Below are positions 1 to 9,290 of a stretch of DNA of 64,000 nucleotides, piece after piece (position 1 is the stretch's first letter; the number at the start of each line of letters is the position of its first letter). The translations under genes were made by a program, and so were the position numbers. The notes beneath the pieces were generated by a model, which had not been told where the DNA came from, searched no databases, and was given only the letters and a program-made list of their open reading frames with translations. Origin of the DNA: Ruminococcus sp. (GTDB taxonomy: Bacteria; Bacillota; Clostridia; Oscillospirales; Ruminococcaceae); contig JAEEVL010000011.1 of assembly GCA_016290875.1 (NCBI GenBank), positions 25,521 through 89,520 of the forward strand, written 5' to 3'.

Positions 1-1
1 T

Positions 2-2173
2 TACTTTCCTGACGTGCAGATGTCAGGCGGATTCGCTAACATTTCCGACTCTGTGGCAGCCAGAACAGGCATCGGCGGATTTGTTTTCAACGAGAATATG
101 TGGACAGATAAAGGTCTTCTGCTTGCTTCTATCAGCGGCGACGAGCTTGAATGCTACACTTCCTACGCTACCGGCGCTCAGGCTATCGGAGCAGAATCCG
201 AGATAACAGACTCATTCGGCGGAGCTATACTCTCTATCGACAATAAAAACGCTGTTCACGAATACTATTCAAGCGTCGGTGATGACGCAGGAAATCATTC
301 CGAAGTCACCGAGCTGTTTCCCTATGTCTATTCAGAAGAGAGCGACATCCCCATATTCATCATACACCTCGATAACACCAGCCTGAACGACCTTTACGGC
401 GAGGCAAATCCGATATTCTCCACTATACGCTCTGACCGTCAGGACATCGACAGAGACGAGCGCCGTCAGCTCATATGTGCAACCTACAAGATCAGAAAAG
501 GACAGAAGGTCAAGAGAGCTTTCATATATGACAGAAAGATAATCGCTGATAACCATGCGCTTTTCAGGCACATCGAAAACTTTGAAAAGGCAGAGACTAT
601 ATTCGGATATTCCTGTATCGCACGTTCGATGATATACTCCAACTGTCTGAAATGGGAGATCTCCGCATATGCCAACTCAAATATGTGCGGCTGTATCACC
701 GAAGGCGAGATAGCTTATGTGAACGGCAAGAACCGTTTTGCTAACCTTGCATTTATCGTTTCCGTACTCGGTGAAGAAGCGGCAACTCAGCAATACAATC
801 CCTATGCTTTCTCTCACACCGATACGCTTGCCGCAGACAATCACGAGCTGCTCAATTACCTCTACGATGTCGAGAACAAGCTCTCACAGTCCTCACATGA
901 AGTAGCCGCTGACAGACTCAAGACATTCGTGCGCGACTGTGAAATGAAGCTGCTCTATTCCGAAAATGAGGATATTCCCAACGCCGCAGCTCTCTATATG
1001 GACATAAAGCTGAACTACTTCGACCGTATCTGCATGATAAACGTCTTTGACCTCAACAGTATGGAGACTGTTTTCTCTCAGCATATGATACAGCTCACAT
1101 ACAAGAACTATGTCTCCAACTGCTCCAGCTTTGCCAAGCACAAGCATTACAGATTCTATATCCTCAACGACTGGCACGTAGCAGTTGCCGCTCCGTCGTA
1201 CATGGTATCGCTCGCAGAATTCACAAAGGATATGGAACAGCTCCAGCACAAGCTCTTTGAGACAACAGCCGAATACATCGCTATCGTGCCTATGTTCTGC
1301 GTACTCAACAAATGTACTGTCGAGAATGTGAATACAGCATATTACTCCTCACGCATAGAGATGATGCAGAAGAATATACAGTTCTACGTTCGTGATGCTA
1401 CGTACGGTCAGCTCGATGAAGAGAGTGTCCGTGAACGCTACCATATGGTAAATGTTATAAACTATGCTATTTCGCACAATAAGGTCATCCCTTATTTCCA
1501 GGGCATCTACGACAACACAAACAACTGCATACACCACTATGAAGCACTCATGCGTCTTGAGGACGAAAAGGGAAAGATCTACTACCCCGGCAGTTTCCTC
1601 GAAGTTGCAAGATCATACGGCCTGCTGTATGATTCTATGTCAAGGATCATGATAACCAAGGTGTTCGAGAAATTCAGCACCATAGAGAATAAAAAGGTCA
1701 GCCTGAATCTCTCTGTGCGCGACCTGAAGAATCCCGACCTCATCAACTACATATTCAGCTTCCTTTCAACAACAGATCACCCGGAAAACTTCGTGTTCGA
1801 GATACTCGAAAATGAGGATATAGAAGACTACGAAGAGCTTGTTGCATTCGTTGACAGGATACACTCGCTCGGAGCCCAGATCTCAATAGACGACTTCGGA
1901 AGCGGCTTCTCGAATCTTCTGCATATCGCAAATATCCACTCTGACTATATCAAGATAGACGGCTCTATCGTAAAACGCTGCTGTGAGGATCAGGAATCCC
2001 AGAACCTCATAGCCTTTGTCGCCGACTGGAAACGCCTCAGCAACAAGAAATTCGCAATAATCGCTGAATTTGTCGAAAATGATAGTATCCAGAAGGTGCT
2101 CCTCGATTTCAGCATAGACTATTCTCAGGGCTATCTCTTCTCAAAGCCCGAACCTGAACTGAAAGAACTATGA
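2..2173 (+). CDS. FIST-EAL cyclic-di-GMP phosphodiesterase (5' partial)
   Basis: Probable cytoplasmic c-di-GMP phosphodiesterase. The frame is open from base 2, so the N-terminus lies outside the window; GTG at 14 is probably internal. The first ~270 residues end in a stretch with MCGCITEGEIAYV and NRFANLAFIVSVL, which resembles the end of a FIST_C ligand-sensing domain. A middle region (~290-470) has the position of a GGDEF domain, but RFYILNDWHVAV stands where the R-GGDEF signature should be, so it is probably degenerate. The C-terminal ~230 residues form an EAL domain with EALMRL, NLSV, EILEN, DDFGSG and AEFVEN, keeping the metal-binding and catalytic acidic residues. It is followed 21 bp later by a LacI-type sensor gene with its own AAGGAG site, so the two are probably one signalling operon. 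EAL call is firm; FIST and degenerate GGDEF are inferred from motif shape. Confidence 0.82.
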   Translation, partial: YFPDVQMSGGFANISDSVAARTGIGGFVFNENMWTDKGLLLASISGDELECYTSYATGAQAIGAESEITDSFGGAILSIDNKNAVHEYYSSVGDDAGNHSEVTELFPYVYSEESDIPIFIIHLDNTSLNDLYGEANPIFSTIRSDRQDIDRDERRQLICATYKIRKGQKVKRAFIYDRKIIADNHALFRHIENFEKAETIFGYSCIARSMIYSNCLKWEISAYANSNMCGCITEGEIAYVNGKNRFANLAFIVSVLGEEAATQQYNPYAFSHTDTLAADNHELLNYLYDVENKLSQSSHEVAADRLKTFVRDCEMKLLYSENEDIPNAAALYMDIKLNYFDRICMINVFDLNSMETVFSQHMIQLTYKNYVSNCSSFAKHKHYRFYILNDWHVAVAAPSYMVSLAEFTKDMEQLQHKLFETTAEYIAIVPMFCVLNKCTVENVNTAYYSSRIEMMQKNIQFYVRDATYGQLDEESVRERYHMVNVINYAISHNKVIPYFQGIYDNTNNCIHHYEALMRLEDEKGKIYYPGSFLEVARSYGLLYDSMSRIMITKVFEKFSTIENKKVSLNLSVRDLKNPDLINYIFSFLSTTDHPENFVFEILENEDIEDYEELVAFVDRIHSLGAQISIDDFGSGFSNLLHIANIHSDYIKIDGSIVKRCCEDQESQNLIAFVADWKRLSNKKFAIIAEFVENDSIQKVLLDFSIDYSQGYLFSKPEPELKEL

Positions 2174-2194
2174 TTTACTAAGGAGTCTGATAGT

Positions 2195-3949
2195 ATGAGA
2201 AAAAGAAAAGGTGAAAAAAAGATCATAGGTCTGATGGTGGAAGAGATCATTTCAGATTTTGCCAAAGAGTATATACAGAGCGTGATCAACTCTGTCCATG
2301 CCGATGACAACATCCGCCTTATCGTGCTCGCAGGCAAGTACATAGAAGAGACCAACGATAACCAGGAGGTCATCTCGTACAAAACAGTATACAACAATAT
2401 TTTCAGACTCGGAGAACAGTGTCACTTAGACGGCCTTATCATACACATAGGCAGTATCGGCTATGAAAAGCTCAAAGTCCTCAGCAAGTATTACTCCAAA
2501 CGCTTCCATGACATACCGAAGGTCTTCGTGGGACTGACGACAGAGAACAACGACCTGACAACGATCAACTACGATCACGAATCCGGTATCACGGAGGCTA
2601 TGAACTACCTCATAAACGGCGACGGTCTGACTAAATTCTGTATGCTCGGAGGCAGAGTCGACAACGTTGACTCTAATGATAGAAAAAAAATATTCATAAA
2701 ATGTCTCGAAGATAACGGTCTCACTTTTACTGAAAATAACTACTTTAAATCGGATATGTCCACCAACTGTATCGCAGAAGCTTCCGAGCTGCTCGACAAG
2801 AACCCCGACGTCCAGGCTGTATTCTGTGTAAACGATGCAACGGCAAAGGGACTCTACGATGCTATGAAGCTAAGAGATCTCATTCCCGGCAAGGATATAC
2901 TTGTTTTCGGATTTGACAACACCCGTATGGCAGGAGCTCTGTCGCCTACCCTTTCATCTATCGGCTCCGACAGCTGTACCGTAGGTCAGAAGGCTCTTGA
3001 AGTTCTGCTCAAAAAGATGAATAACGAAGAAGTGAGCTCCACACTTGTCCCGACAAGGCTGTACGGCCGTGAATCGCTCAAGTACGAGATGTATGATTAC
3101 AGCTTTGTCGATATGATAAACGTTGACCAGACGTTCATTTACAGGATATTTGACGACTGCTTCTACAGATACAAAAACGAGCTGAGCGACGATCATGCAG
3201 TTGACCTGAAGAGACTGTTCTTTGTATTTATGTCCAAGATCTTCCGCTCTATCAAGAACCGTTACATCAGCTTTGAGGAATATAACGAGATAGAACGTAT
3301 GATAAACAAGTTCTTTGAAAACGGCATAATGGACTATACCGATGCCACAAAACTGGTAAATAGCCTTGAACGCCTGCAAAGCACCGTTAATTCCCTGCAG
3401 AGATCTCCGTCAGCAAGGATAACCATAAACCACCTGTTCTCCGTAATGCGTGACAATGCTATCTGCTCGATAGCCGAACAGAAAAACATCGAAAAGTCCG
3501 CTTTTACAGACAGCAGCAGAAGGCTGCAGGACTTCCTCATCTGCGGTATGCAGAGCGCAGGCTCTCAGGAAGAGAATTCGGAAAAGCTGATGCGTATGAT
3601 GGCTATGCTCGGACTCGAGAACGCTGTGCTGTACCTGTATGACAAGCCTGCAAAGTTTGACCATACACCGACTATGATGTTCCCGGAGGAGCTGAAGATG
3701 AGGTGTATCATCAAAGCCGGAAAGCTGTATCTGCTGCCGAAGGAACGTCAGAGCTGCTCTATCAGTGACCTGTTCATACGCGATGAGATACCGCTCAAAT
3801 GCAAAGGATTTGTTACATTCTGCGTATTCTACGGCGACTATATATACGGCTTCCTGCTGTGCGAGCTCACCGGAAACATTTACGACAGAGGAGAGCATAT
3901 CGCTATACAGCTTGGCAAATCCTTCTACATCAACGACCTTAACGGATAA
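2195..3949 (+). CDS. LacI-type ligand-binding sensor without HTH or GGDEF
   Basis: 584 residues with ATG preceded by AAGGAG. Residues ~8-295 read as a type I periplasmic-binding fold of the LacI/GalR sensor class (GLMVEEI start, LDGLIIHIG, INYDHESGITEAMNYLI, FCVNDATAKGLYDAM, DILVFGFDNTRMAGALSPTLSSI), but there is no N-terminal helix-turn-helix and no signal peptide, so it is neither a classical repressor nor an exported binding protein. Residues ~300-584 are helical and end in a GAF-like stretch (LGLENAVLYLYD, CVFYGDYIYGFLLCEL). In Firmicutes this combination often continues into a GGDEF diguanylate cyclase; here the protein stops where that domain would begin. With the EAL protein immediately upstream it may form a two-protein sensor and output pair. 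The function is an inference; the binding fold is fairly sure. Confidence 0.7.
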   Translation: MRKRKGEKKIIGLMVEEIISDFAKEYIQSVINSVHADDNIRLIVLAGKYIEETNDNQEVISYKTVYNNIFRLGEQCHLDGLIIHIGSIGYEKLKVLSKYYSKRFHDIPKVFVGLTTENNDLTTINYDHESGITEAMNYLINGDGLTKFCMLGGRVDNVDSNDRKKIFIKCLEDNGLTFTENNYFKSDMSTNCIAEASELLDKNPDVQAVFCVNDATAKGLYDAMKLRDLIPGKDILVFGFDNTRMAGALSPTLSSIGSDSCTVGQKALEVLLKKMNNEEVSSTLVPTRLYGRESLKYEMYDYSFVDMINVDQTFIYRIFDDCFYRYKNELSDDHAVDLKRLFFVFMSKIFRSIKNRYISFEEYNEIERMINKFFENGIMDYTDATKLVNSLERLQSTVNSLQRSPSARITINHLFSVMRDNAICSIAEQKNIEKSAFTDSSRRLQDFLICGMQSAGSQEENSEKLMRMMAMLGLENAVLYLYDKPAKFDHTPTMMFPEELKMRCIIKAGKLYLLPKERQSCSISDLFIRDEIPLKCKGFVTFCVFYGDYIYGFLLCELTGNIYDRGEHIAIQLGKSFYINDLNG

Positions 3950-4015
3950 AAAACAGCGGCTGCTGTCCTCACCGGTGATACCCGATACGGTACCCGGTCA
4001 CAGGACGCAGCCGTT
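3950..4015. terminator. Bidirectional terminator between convergent genes
   Basis: Long imperfect hairpin: the left arm begins AAAACAGCGGCTGC and the right arm ends GCAGCCGTTTT, with an inner ACCGG/CCGGT pairing. The A-run and T-run flank it so it can terminate in both directions, serving the sensor gene (+) and the ABC permease (-). Confidence 0.65.
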
Positions 4016-4018
4016 TTG

Positions 4019-6271
4019 TCATTCAGTATTCTTCAGAGCTTCGTCAAGCGGAACTCTGCTTATCTTACGTTTGAGTATCACAGCGGTAACAGCATATGTT
4101 GCCGCCCCGAGAAGGATAGTCCTGACGTATGCCGAGAACGGTATAACAGGTTCAAGCCAGCCGGGATATTCCAGCATCATCGTGCGCCATATGCGGTCAA
4201 GAGCTATCGATACTACCGGCATACACAGCACCATTGACACCAGCGTCACTATCGTGGTCGTCCTCAGATATATGCCGCTTATCTCCGACGAATTATAGCC
4301 GAGTATCTTCGCAACGGAGATAGACTGGGTATTCTTCTCTATCATTACCTTTGAAAGCAGGTACACTACAAGTATTATAACTCCTATGCCGAGTACGGAG
4401 AATATCGTCATAAGGTTGCCCATTGAACGTCTGAGCTGACGCGAGGTCTTGGTGAGGTCTTCCCTGGTTATCTCTGTCGCAATGAGCCTGCTGTCAATAT
4501 CCGTCAGCTCATTTCCGGTGAAGTATCCGGTAAAGCTGCCTTCGGGAAGTCCGAATGTCTCGTTGAAGGCTTCGATGTCCATAAATACCGCAAGCGTACT
4601 CGGATAAGTATAGATGCCGCCTACTCTGAACTCATATTCCTTATCGCCGAACTCTTCACGGAGCGTTATCGTATCGCCTTTTTCAATGCTGTATTTGTCA
4701 GCATATGCCGTGGAGATATCCACAGTATCAGCATTTATATCAGACCTGTAATATCTGCTCTCCGGAACTATTCCGTATATCGAAACGTCCTCGCTGAAAT
4801 CTCCGCGGATTATTTTCAGATCACCTGCGGCAAATTTCTCGGCACTTTCCTCAGAAGTCTCAGCCGGCATTTTCAGTATATACTGATGCGGTGCAAGCAT
4901 ACTCTTCTCTGTATTTTCTTCAAAATTGTCAAGCAGAGGTGCAAACAGCATACTGAATACCATTACCACACTCGCAAAGAAAAGTCCTACGAAAATTGTA
5001 ATGTATCCGGGAATATTCTGGAAGAGGACTCTCAGACGGTAGCGTATCATTATCGGTATCTTTGTATTCAGCTTGAAAGCCTTCTTGCGCTGGTGACGCT
5101 TGAGGTCGCGACGCAGGAATTTCAGCGGCGAAAGGCTCAGCTTTGAAGCGAGCATGATATAGTTTATCACCATAAGTATTATCAGCGGTATCACCGTCGT
5201 ATCTATGAAAGCGTCAGCGTTCCACAAAGTCTTGTAGCTGACAAGGCTATATGAACCGAGGTACATCTCTGCCATGTATTCTTTCATAATGGTATAGCCG
5301 AGGATGTTTCCGATAAGTGAAGCTACTAGCAGAACTATAACAGGAGCAGCCATATAGTGCCTTATGAGTTCGTGCTTTGTATAGCCGGAAGCACGGAGCG
5401 TTCCGATGACATTTGCTTCCTTGGCGATAGTGTTCGCTGTTGTTACCGCAAATACGAAAGCTATAATTACAACGAGCATTATCAGCATTACCATAAACAT
5501 TACACGGTCATGACCAATATCATCACCCGAGAACTTTATGGCGCTGTTGCGGCAGGTCGGAATATAGTCCATAAGTTCGCATTTATCGGATAAGTGTCCG
5601 AGAAAAGCATCACTCATGTCAGCCGCTTCCTTGCCGAAGTTCTCCTCAGGAGGATCGTTGTACTTCCACGAATACGAATAGTGAAGATTCTTATCACCTA
5701 TCTCATCGAAGCATTCTGCTGTAACGCTTCCCACTCCGAAAAGCTCTGTATCAAACATAAAATCGGTATTGCTTTCATACAGCGCAGAGTAATCCGGGAA
5801 AGCCACTATACCAACGATCTCATACTGCTTTCCGCCAGCGCTTATATCATCGCCAAGAGAAAGATCATTGCTCTTCATATAAAGTCTGTCGAGAACTATT
5901 TCACCGTCTTTCTCAGGCATATCGCCTTCAAGGAGGCATATCCTGTTGACCTCCTCACGGACCGGGAAGATACGAAGCTTGCTGCCGCCTACCGAAGGCT
6001 CATCCTTGTAGAAGTTCTCATACAGTCTGACACCGCCGGACTCTATCTCTGTGACAAGACTGCTGTCGACAGGCTGTGAAAGCTCAAAGTGACCGTCCTC
6101 GATGTTATACTTCTCAAAGCTCTCATCGTATGCTTTTTTTAGGCTCGCATCAGCCACAAAAAATCCGGATGCAACGCTGATTATCGCCAGCATAAACAGG
6201 AAAATTACCGTATACTTTCCAGCTTCCCTGCGTATCTCACGTGGTATCCTTGAATTAAGGGGATTTCTCAT
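4019..6271 (-). CDS. FtsX/MacB-family ABC transporter permease
   Basis: 750-residue inner-membrane permease of the FtsX-like type, probably exporting a peptide, lipid or drug with the ATPase encoded 13 bp upstream. A first membrane helix lies at ~20-40 (YTVIFLFMLAIISVASGFFV), followed by a large extracytoplasmic domain (~45-245). Membrane helices then fall near 255-275, 305-325 and 350-375, with a further helix near 415-440. A second extracytoplasmic domain (~450-620) and three C-terminal helices follow. This duplicated arrangement of two FtsX domains is typical of Gram-positive bacitracin- or antimicrobial-peptide-type exporters and of uncharacterised MacB-like systems. No sensor kinase adjoins it, but the promoter carries a dyad that suggests a repressor. 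The substrate is unknown. Confidence 0.87.
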   Translation of the reverse strand: MRNPLNSRIPREIRREAGKYTVIFLFMLAIISVASGFFVADASLKKAYDESFEKYNIEDGHFELSQPVDSSLVTEIESGGVRLYENFYKDEPSVGGSKLRIFPVREEVNRICLLEGDMPEKDGEIVLDRLYMKSNDLSLGDDISAGGKQYEIVGIVAFPDYSALYESNTDFMFDTELFGVGSVTAECFDEIGDKNLHYSYSWKYNDPPEENFGKEAADMSDAFLGHLSDKCELMDYIPTCRNSAIKFSGDDIGHDRVMFMVMLIMLVVIIAFVFAVTTANTIAKEANVIGTLRASGYTKHELIRHYMAAPVIVLLVASLIGNILGYTIMKEYMAEMYLGSYSLVSYKTLWNADAFIDTTVIPLIILMVINYIMLASKLSLSPLKFLRRDLKRHQRKKAFKLNTKIPIMIRYRLRVLFQNIPGYITIFVGLFFASVVMVFSMLFAPLLDNFEENTEKSMLAPHQYILKMPAETSEESAEKFAAGDLKIIRGDFSEDVSIYGIVPESRYYRSDINADTVDISTAYADKYSIEKGDTITLREEFGDKEYEFRVGGIYTYPSTLAVFMDIEAFNETFGLPEGSFTGYFTGNELTDIDSRLIATEITREDLTKTSRQLRRSMGNLMTIFSVLGIGVIILVVYLLSKVMIEKNTQSISVAKILGYNSSEISGIYLRTTTIVTLVSMVLCMPVVSIALDRIWRTMMLEYPGWLEPVIPFSAYVRTILLGAATYAVTAVILKRKISRVPLDEALKNTE

Positions 6272-6283
6272 GATATCGCCCCC

Positions 6284-6982
6284 TTACCATTCAAGCTCTT
6301 CAGCGCTTATCTTGTTTTCGTTCTGTGTGTTTTTTCGGATAACTCCGTCTCTCAGCTTCACCACGCGGTCTGCCATGTTCTTGATAGCATCATTGTGAGT
6401 TACCATGATAATGGTGCTGCCATACTTCTGATTGACAGTCTCGATAAGCTTGAGTATATCCTTTGAGGTGTTGTAATCAAGAGCTCCGGTAGGCTCATCG
6501 CAGAGAAGAATGTCCGGGTTCTTGACTATCGCTCTGCCTATGGCAGTTCTCTGCTGCTGTCCGCCAGAAAGCTGGTTCGGCAACTTGTGGCGATGTTCGT
6601 AGAGTCCGAGGGTTTTGAGTATATCATCAACATCAAGCGGTGAATCACTGAGATATGCACCGACTTCAATGTTTTCCTTGATATTAAGATTAGGAATGAG
6701 GTTGTACATCTGGAAGATGTAACCGAGATGCTTGCGGCGGTAAGCTGTAAGCGCTTTTTCGTTCATATCAGCCGTTTTTTCGCCATTGATAGATATGTAG
6801 CCGCTGTCAGCACGGTCTATTCCGCCGATGATATTGAGAAGTGTGGACTTACCCGAACCGGAAGGTCCGAGAAGCACACAGAACTCGCCTTTTTCGAGTT
6901 CAAATGATATCCCTTTGAGCACATCGACGCGGCTCTCGCCCTCACCGAAATGCTTTTTGATGTCACTGATTTCAATAAACAT
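6284..6982 (-). CDS. ABC transporter ATP-binding protein, MacB/LolD type
   Basis: 232-residue ATPase for the FtsX-type permease encoded downstream. It has Walker [10 protein letters not shown] (~40-48), the Q-loop ([12 protein letters not shown]), signature LSGGQQQR, Walker [13 protein letters not shown] and the switch histidine in MVTHN. The EPTGALD and LIPNL motifs are typical of the MacB/LolD/FtsE branch, which works with FtsX-fold permeases. ATG is preceded by AAAGGGG. It is the first gene of the operon and follows a TTGACA-N17-TAAACT promoter with an inverted repeat just downstream, so transcription is probably repressor-controlled. Confidence 0.92.
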   Translation of the reverse strand: MFIEISDIKKHFGEGESRVDVLKGISFELEKGEFCVLLGPSGSGKSTLLNIIGGIDRADSGYISINGEKTADMNEKALTAYRRKHLGYIFQMYNLIPNLNIKENIEVGAYLSDSPLDVDDILKTLGLYEHRHKLPNQLSGGQQQRTAIGRAIVKNPDILLCDEPTGALDYNTSKDILKLIETVNQKYGSTIIMVTHNDAIKNMADRVVKLRDGVIRKNTQNENKISAEELEW

Positions 6983-7014
6983 AGAATTCCCCTTTCTATA
7001 TCATGTATGTCACA

Positions 7015-7070
7015 AGGTTAGCACAATCTAACCTATAATTAAGTTTATCACTTTATAGCGCTGTTGTCAA
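7015..7070 (-). promoter_or_regulatory. ABC operon promoter with operator-like dyad
   Basis: On the minus strand TTGACA (7065-7070) and TAAACT (7042-7047) are 17 bp apart. Just downstream, around the expected transcription start, lies the perfect inverted repeat AGGTTAG-N6-CTAACCT (7015-7034). That position fits a repressor of the TetR or GntR kind; no such gene is in the window. Confidence 0.55.
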
Positions 7071-7131
7071 CAGACATTTTGTTAAATGCTTATTTTCGTC
7101 AGTTATCACACCGTTCAGCAACTACTGATAA

Positions 7132-7308
7132 ATATATTTGTGTAATTCTCGCACCATTCTGCCGAAGTTTTTACCTGAGGGTAACATAAAAAACGTTCAA
7201 TTCCTTGTTGACTCGGATACATATGAGAGTATCGACCTTACACAAAATGAGCTGAACTTGCATTGTGCTTCGATCATAGCGAAAAAGTCCCCACAGTTGA
7301 AACTGTGA
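7132..7308 (+). pseudogene. Possible coding remnant in the ABC/lipoprotein gap
   Basis: A plus-strand frame without a usable start codon reads about 58 codons and ends at TGA 7306-7308. The residues NVQFLVDSDTYESIDL and NELNLHCASIIAKKS look like real protein rather than chance translation. There is no ribosome binding site and a stop precedes it. It may be the 3' end of a lost gene; the family is not recognised. Its last codons lie inside the terminator hairpin of the neighbouring lipoprotein operon. Confidence 0.25.
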
Positions 7309-7318
7309 GGACTCTTTT
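7283..7318 (-). terminator. Terminator of the lipoprotein operon
   Basis: Hairpin with arms AAAAGTCCcCACAG and CTGTGaGGACTcTTTT around a TTGAAA loop, 16 bp past the stop codon of the SH3 lipoprotein. The A-run on the plus strand gives the U-run for minus-strand transcripts; the T-rich flank could also stop plus-strand reads. Confidence 0.75.
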
Positions 7319-7333
7319 ATTGAACTGAGTATA

Positions 7334-8185
7334 TTAATTGATGCGGGTGAAAGTTCTCATGCCATCGTTGAGTTCATTAAGCGGAATATCGCCCATAAAT
7401 CTAAAACTTCCGGCTAACTTCGATGAATTGTCATAGAGTACATACCAGTAGTCCTTGTAATTATCGCTTTGTATGAGATACTGTACTTTGGCATATCCGT
7501 CAAGTGTTGTACCGTCAGCGTACTTGACAGAAAACTTTCCGTCATATGCACTGCAATCATAGAACGTATAGATATCATTGCCGTCAGAAAACGTTCCTGT
7601 GAGACTTGTAAGCACCGGTCCTGCTGTGCCCGGTCTCGGATCTGATGTGACAGTATAGAATCCGTATTCATTAGGCTGATCCGATGAACTGTCTATGCTG
7701 TTATCAGGGTATATATTTGCGATGTATTCTGCACTTACATATCCGCTTTTACCGTCGTATACAGTCTGATACCAGCCCGGTGTATCACAGCTGTATATAT
7801 CAAGCTGTGTCTGGCTTGGTATCTGCGCTAAAATGCTTGAATCCACATCAGGCTTGCTTCTCATATTGAGTGAATCAGAGTCTGTTGAAACATATCCGCC
7901 GAACAAATACTCAGCAGTTGCAAACTCTAAATCATTCGTTGATGCTGAAGTGTTCTCTGTTGCAGCAGCTGTTTCAGCAGTATTTCCGCTGACTGTATTT
8001 GCAGACTGAGCAGTTGAAGCGGGTGATGTATTCTCCTGTGAAGTGACTGTTGTTTCAGTCGAAGCAGCAGTTGCAGGCAACGAGGCTTTAGCCGAAGATG
8101 CTGACGAATCAGAATCTGTTGAGCCACATGATACGACAGCTGACATCATTGTAAAAAGTGTAAGGCAGGTAATGAGCTTTTTCAT
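7334..8185 (-). CDS. Secreted lipoprotein with bacterial SH3 domain
   Basis: About 283 residues. The signal peptide ends in a lipobox (SAVVSC-G), so the mature protein is probably lipid-anchored outside the membrane. A Ser/Thr/Ala-rich linker (~20-95) precedes an SH3b-type domain (~100-160: LNMRSKPDVDSSILAQI, GWYQTVYDGKSGYVSAEYI), a fold that often binds peptidoglycan. The last ~110 residues are of no recognised family. I chose the ATG at 8185 because AAGGAAAG lies 9 bases before it; an upstream ATG at 8203 overlaps that site and has a poor one of its own. It follows the next lipoprotein gene by 27 bp and lacks its own promoter, so it should be cotranscribed from the response-regulator-type promoter at 9223-9271. 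Confidence 0.8.
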   Translation of the reverse strand: MKKLITCLTLFTMMSAVVSCGSTDSDSSASSAKASLPATAASTETTVTSQENTSPASTAQSANTVSGNTAETAAATENTSASTNDLEFATAEYLFGGYVSTDSDSLNMRSKPDVDSSILAQIPSQTQLDIYSCDTPGWYQTVYDGKSGYVSAEYIANIYPDNSIDSSSDQPNEYGFYTVTSDPRPGTAGPVLTSLTGTFSDGNDIYTFYDCSAYDGKFSVKYADGTTLDGYAKVQYLIQSDNYKDYWYVLYDNSSKLAGSFRFMGDIPLNELNDGMRTFTRIN

Positions 8186-8212
8186 ATTATTCTTTCCTTT
8201 CATATCTCACTT

Positions 8213-9166
8213 TTACTTTGTGAAGGTCATTCCGTTGTTTTCCGGTTCTGAATCGACATTCCATATAAGATAGCCGTTGCCGTCAAGACAGAATGAAGCA
8301 CTTCCGTTGCTGAATATCTGCTCTGTCGATTCTTTGCCGTCTACAGAGCATATGCTGTTTACAGACGAACCTGTTCCATTGCACACGAGTGTTCCGGAAG
8401 TCTCATCATATGTACAAGGGTATGTCCAGTATCTGCTTTCAGAAGCGTCTTTTATCATCTTGACCTCAACATTGTAAGAATTGCCGCCATTGCTGACAAT
8501 ACTTACATAGGTCTTTCCGCAGCTCCATGTGCCTAAAAACATATCACGGGAGCTATCCTGATTTCCGACTTCTTCTGTGCCGTTTCCTCCGCCGAGAGCA
8601 AATACTAGCGAATTTTCATCAAATCCTGAACAGAGTACAGGTGAATCATTTTCGCGGGCTGCAAGACGGAAACTCGCCCACTCAGTATCACCGCTGCAGA
8701 ATTTATACCATGTGTTGGAATGTGTGCCGTCAATATCCTGCACTTCAACCTTGATGTTGCCGTATTCTTTTCCGCCGCCGCGGTATGCAAGCTCATATGA
8801 TCCGTCTGCGTCGATAGTAAGTGTGCGTGAATCGAGGACACCTTCCTCATACCATTTTCCTGCAATAAGGTTGAACTCAGTTCTTACCAAAGGTGTGCCA
8901 TTGTTTTCAGATTCTGTTGCTGGTTCGGTCTTCTCATTGTCATTTGCGTTTACCGGAGTGTTATTGGATGTGTTTCCTGCGACAGAAGTTGTTGTATCAG
9001 CTTTTGAAGCATTTGAAGCTCCAGTAGTTTCAGCTGTGGTCGATGCAGATGATGTTGCTGATGCAGAAGTTGCTGCTGAACTGTCGGAAGAATTGCCGGA
9101 AGTTCCGCATGATGTCATAGAGGTAAGTATTGTAAGCATAGCAAGACAAGCGATGATCTTTTTCAT
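8213..9166 (-). CDS. Secreted lipoprotein with two-part C-terminal region
   Basis: 317 residues. The signal peptide has lipobox SMTSC-G, followed by a low-complexity Ser/Ala/Thr/Asn linker to ~85. The globular part holds two segments: ~90-195 (FNLIAGKWYEEG...) and ~200-317 (DMFLGTWSCGKTYVSIV...). The second segment shares its layout with the C-terminal part of the neighbouring 224-residue lipoprotein: a G-W-like start (LGTWS / IGQWE), a central YWTYPC / YLWDYSC motif, and a closing strand LIWNVDS / LFWSDSK. These are probably copies of one uncharacterised secreted domain. It is the first gene of a two-gene operon under an operator shared with the two-component system. The function is unknown. 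Confidence 0.75.
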   Translation of the reverse strand: MKKIIACLAMLTILTSMTSCGTSGNSSDSSAATSASATSSASTTAETTGASNASKADTTTSVAGNTSNNTPVNANDNEKTEPATESENNGTPLVRTEFNLIAGKWYEEGVLDSRTLTIDADGSYELAYRGGGKEYGNIKVEVQDIDGTHSNTWYKFCSGDTEWASFRLAARENDSPVLCSGFDENSLVFALGGGNGTEEVGNQDSSRDMFLGTWSCGKTYVSIVSNGGNSYNVEVKMIKDASESRYWTYPCTYDETSGTLVCNGTGSSVNSICSVDGKESTEQIFSNGSASFCLDGNGYLIWNVDSEPENNGMTFTK

Positions 9167-9222
9167 AGTTTATATCTCCTTTTTCATTTCCTTTCAAGAG
9201 TATTTCTCCTGTTGACAATGTC

Positions 9223-9271
9223 ATTATAGCACATCATTCTGACATAGTGTGCAGAATTACAAATTTGTAAT
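9223..9271 (-). promoter_or_regulatory. Lipoprotein promoter with 16-bp palindrome
   Basis: A TGC-extended TATAAT (minus strand, 9223-9228) has no good -35 box; instead the perfect palindrome ATTACAAATTTGTAAT lies at 9256-9271, 27 bp upstream of the -10. Position and lack of a -35 fit an activator site. The same arrangement recurs at 10023-10071 and 10784-10832. Confidence 0.75.
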
Positions 9272-9290
9272 CGGTATGTTTTTATAATTA

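Noticed and set aside
4019..6982. Bacitracin-type BceAB exporter
   Set aside because: The permease has two large extracytoplasmic domains in the MacB/FtsX arrangement, and no BceRS two-component genes adjoin it.
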